Below, one piece after another: positions 11,685 through 13,030 of a stretch of DNA of 13,030 bases. Under the pieces are notes generated by a model. That model saw only the letters and a program-made list of their open reading frames with translations. It had not been told where the DNA came from and did not search any database. Every line of letters begins with the position of its first letter. The first letter of the stretch is position 1. The position numbers and the translations under genes were made by a program. This stretch comes from Opitutia bacterium (GTDB taxonomy: Bacteria; Verrucomicrobiota; Verrucomicrobiia; Opitutales; Coraliomargaritaceae). The stretch is from positions 1 through 13,030 of the forward strand of contig DOCS01000061.1 of assembly GCA_003503355.1 (NCBI GenBank). The letters are read 5' to 3'.

Positions 11685-13030
11685 ATGTCCGAAGAACTCC
11701 CACCAGAATTACCACCAGAAATTCCAAACGACGCCGATCGCGCGGAACCCACATCGATCATCGATATTATGCAGACCGCATATATCGACTACTCGATGTC
11801 TGTCATTATTAGCCGTGCATTGCCCGACGCCCGTGATGGTTTCAAACCCGTACAACGCCGCATTCTTTACGCAATGCTTCGCGAAGGCCTCCTCCATAAC
11901 CGCAATTTCGATAAGTGCGCCGGTGTTGTCGGGGAAGTCCTAAAGAACTACCACCCCCACGGTGATTCTTCCGTTTACGACACACTCGTACGCCTCGCCC
12001 AAAAATGGGTGATGCGCTATCCGCTGATCAAGCCGCAAGGTAACTTTGGTTCGATCGATGGCGACCCCCCTGCTGCGTATCGTTACACCGAGTGTAAACT
12101 CGAAGCAATCGCCGAAGACATGCTCAAGAATATCGACGAAGATACCGTCGATTTCGTGCCCAATTATAAGGAAAGCACCACCGAGCCATCCGTCCTGCCG
12201 GCAGCATTACCGAATTTGTTGATGAATGGCTCCACCGGCATTGCGGTCGGCATGACCACCAACATTCCGCCACACAATTTGGAAGAGATCATCGACGGTG
12301 CCTGCGCGATCATCGACAATCCAAATATCAGCCTTGATGAGCTGATCGATATCATCCCTGGTCCAGACTTTCCGGGTGGCGGCTACGTGCACGGCACCGC
12401 CGGTATCCAGAGCTACCTCCGCACTGGTCGCGGCATCGTCCGCACACGTGGTATTGCTGAAGTCGTCGAGACCAAGGGCAAAGAAGAAGTCATCATCTCT
12501 GCGATTCCTTACAATGTGAACCGCGCCTCCCTGGTGATGCGCATCGCAGAGCTCATCACCGATAAGGCCATCGACGGGATCTCCGATCTACGCGACGAGT
12601 CCACCGAGACAACACGTATCGTCATCGAGCTCAAGCGTGGCGCTATTCCTCGCGTCATCATCAATCAGCTCTACAAAAGCACCGCCCTTGAAAGCTCCTT
12701 CGGCGTCATTCTGCTCGCACTCGACAACCGTCGCCCGAAGCAGATGAACATCAAGGAAATGCTCGGTTGCTACATCGATCACCGCCGCGAGGTCATCTAT
12801 CGCCGCACCCAGTTCAAACTGCGCAAGGCAGAGGCGCGTGCGCATATCCTCGAAGGCTTCAAGATCGCCCTCGAGCACATCGACGATTTTGTTAAGATTA
12901 TTCGCGCCTCCAGCAGCCGCGACGAAGCAAAGCGTAACTTGATGGCCAAGTATCCGCTCTCTGAAATTCAGACGAACGCCATCCTCGAACTCCGCCTCTA
13001 TCAACTCACCGCACTCGAAGGTGATAAGAT
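11685..13030 (+). CDS. gyrA: DNA gyrase subunit A, 5' part
   Basis: GyrA is the DNA-cleaving subunit of gyrase. The frame runs from the ATG at 11685 off the window end, giving 448 codons, about half of the usual length. Residues 1-22 form a Pro/Glu-rich extension ([11 protein letters not shown]). The core then starts with [18 protein letters not shown] and continues with [20 protein letters not shown]. The quinolone-determining region is [18 protein letters not shown], with Ser95 and Asp99 at the positions of E. coli Ser83 and Asp87, so it looks drug-sensitive. Catalytic Arg133-Tyr134 lie in [20 protein letters not shown] sequence appears here as [13 protein letters not shown]. Later conserved parts are [28 protein letters not shown] and [10 protein letters not shown]. 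The visible end, [13 protein letters not shown], lies in the coiled-coil/tower part. The C-terminal pinwheel domain is outside, so assignment as GyrA rather than ParC rests on the gyrB neighbour. Confidence 0.96.
   Translation, partial: MSEELPPELPPEIPNDADRAEPTSIIDIMQTAYIDYSMSVIISRALPDARDGFKPVQRRILYAMLREGLLHNRNFDKCAGVVGEVLKNYHPHGDSSVYDTLVRLAQKWVMRYPLIKPQGNFGSIDGDPPAAYRYTECKLEAIAEDMLKNIDEDTVDFVPNYKESTTEPSVLPAALPNLLMNGSTGIAVGMTTNIPPHNLEEIIDGACAIIDNPNISLDELIDIIPGPDFPGGGYVHGTAGIQSYLRTGRGIVRTRGIAEVVETKGKEEVIISAIPYNVNRASLVMRIAELITDKAIDGISDLRDESTETTRIVIELKRGAIPRVIINQLYKSTALESSFGVILLALDNRRPKQMNIKEMLGCYIDHRREVIYRRTQFKLRKAEARAHILEGFKIALEHIDDFVKIIRASSSRDEAKRNLMAKYPLSEIQTNAILELRLYQLTALEGDK

Noticed and set aside
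11955..11990. Quinolone-resistance change in GyrA
   Set aside because: Ser95 and Asp99 match the sensitive residues of E. coli; the neighbouring Ser at the Ala84 position is probably a lineage difference.
12588..13004. Antisense open frame of 138 codons within gyrA
   Set aside because: It is fully opposite conserved GyrA sequence and has no recognisable motif.

Overview
The window looks like a housekeeping stretch of a bacterial chromosome, about half G+C, tightly packed and with no mobile elements, RNA genes or CRISPR arrays that I can see. The long GyrB with a large TOPRIM-region insert, a GyrA with a PPAAYRYTE active-site context, a caa3-type oxidase with a cytochrome c-tailed subunit II, and translation starts that lack Shine-Dalgarno sequences together suggest a Verrucomicrobiota-like organism (possibly the marine Opitutae/Puniceicoccales, such as Coraliomargarita relatives). 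This placement is inference from protein flavour and was not searched.

Layout. (1) Positions 1-5543, plus strand: an aerobic respiration operon. It holds the 3' part of heme O synthase (ctaB), a DUF420/CtaM-like membrane protein, then cytochrome c oxidase subunits II (with fused cytochrome c), I, III and IV. A clear intrinsic terminator at 5568-5599 closes it. (2) Positions 5663-8304, plus strand: the oxidase assembly factor ctaG, followed after 14 bases by an SLC13/DASS-type transporter with two cytosolic RCK_C (TrkA-C) domains. (3) Positions 8422-8841, minus strand: an Rrf2-family regulator without the Fe-S cysteine cluster. It converges on the transporter and diverges from gyrB across a 173-base region that carries repeated GTTAAGAT-like elements. 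(4) Positions 9015-13030, plus strand: gyrB and the 5' part of gyrA, encoding the two DNA gyrase subunits.

How the genes work together. ctaB makes heme O, the precursor of the heme A used by subunit I. The DUF420 protein and CtaG are expected to help assemble the oxidase. Subunits II, I, III and IV form the proton-pumping caa3 oxidase, which takes electrons through its own cytochrome c domain and CuA to heme a and heme a3-CuB. The set matches the Bacillus ctaB-ctaCDEFG-yozB gene content, with the DUF420 gene moved to sit between ctaB and subunit II. All metal ligands and proton-channel residues that I checked in subunits I and II are present, so the enzyme should be functional.

No clearly undescribed system is present. 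The items most worth a second look are the roughly 30-residue insertion in the CuA domain, the position of the DUF420 gene, the ctaG-transporter pairing, the cysteine-poor Rrf2 regulator beside it, the dyads that overlap several stop codons, and the general lack of Shine-Dalgarno sequences.
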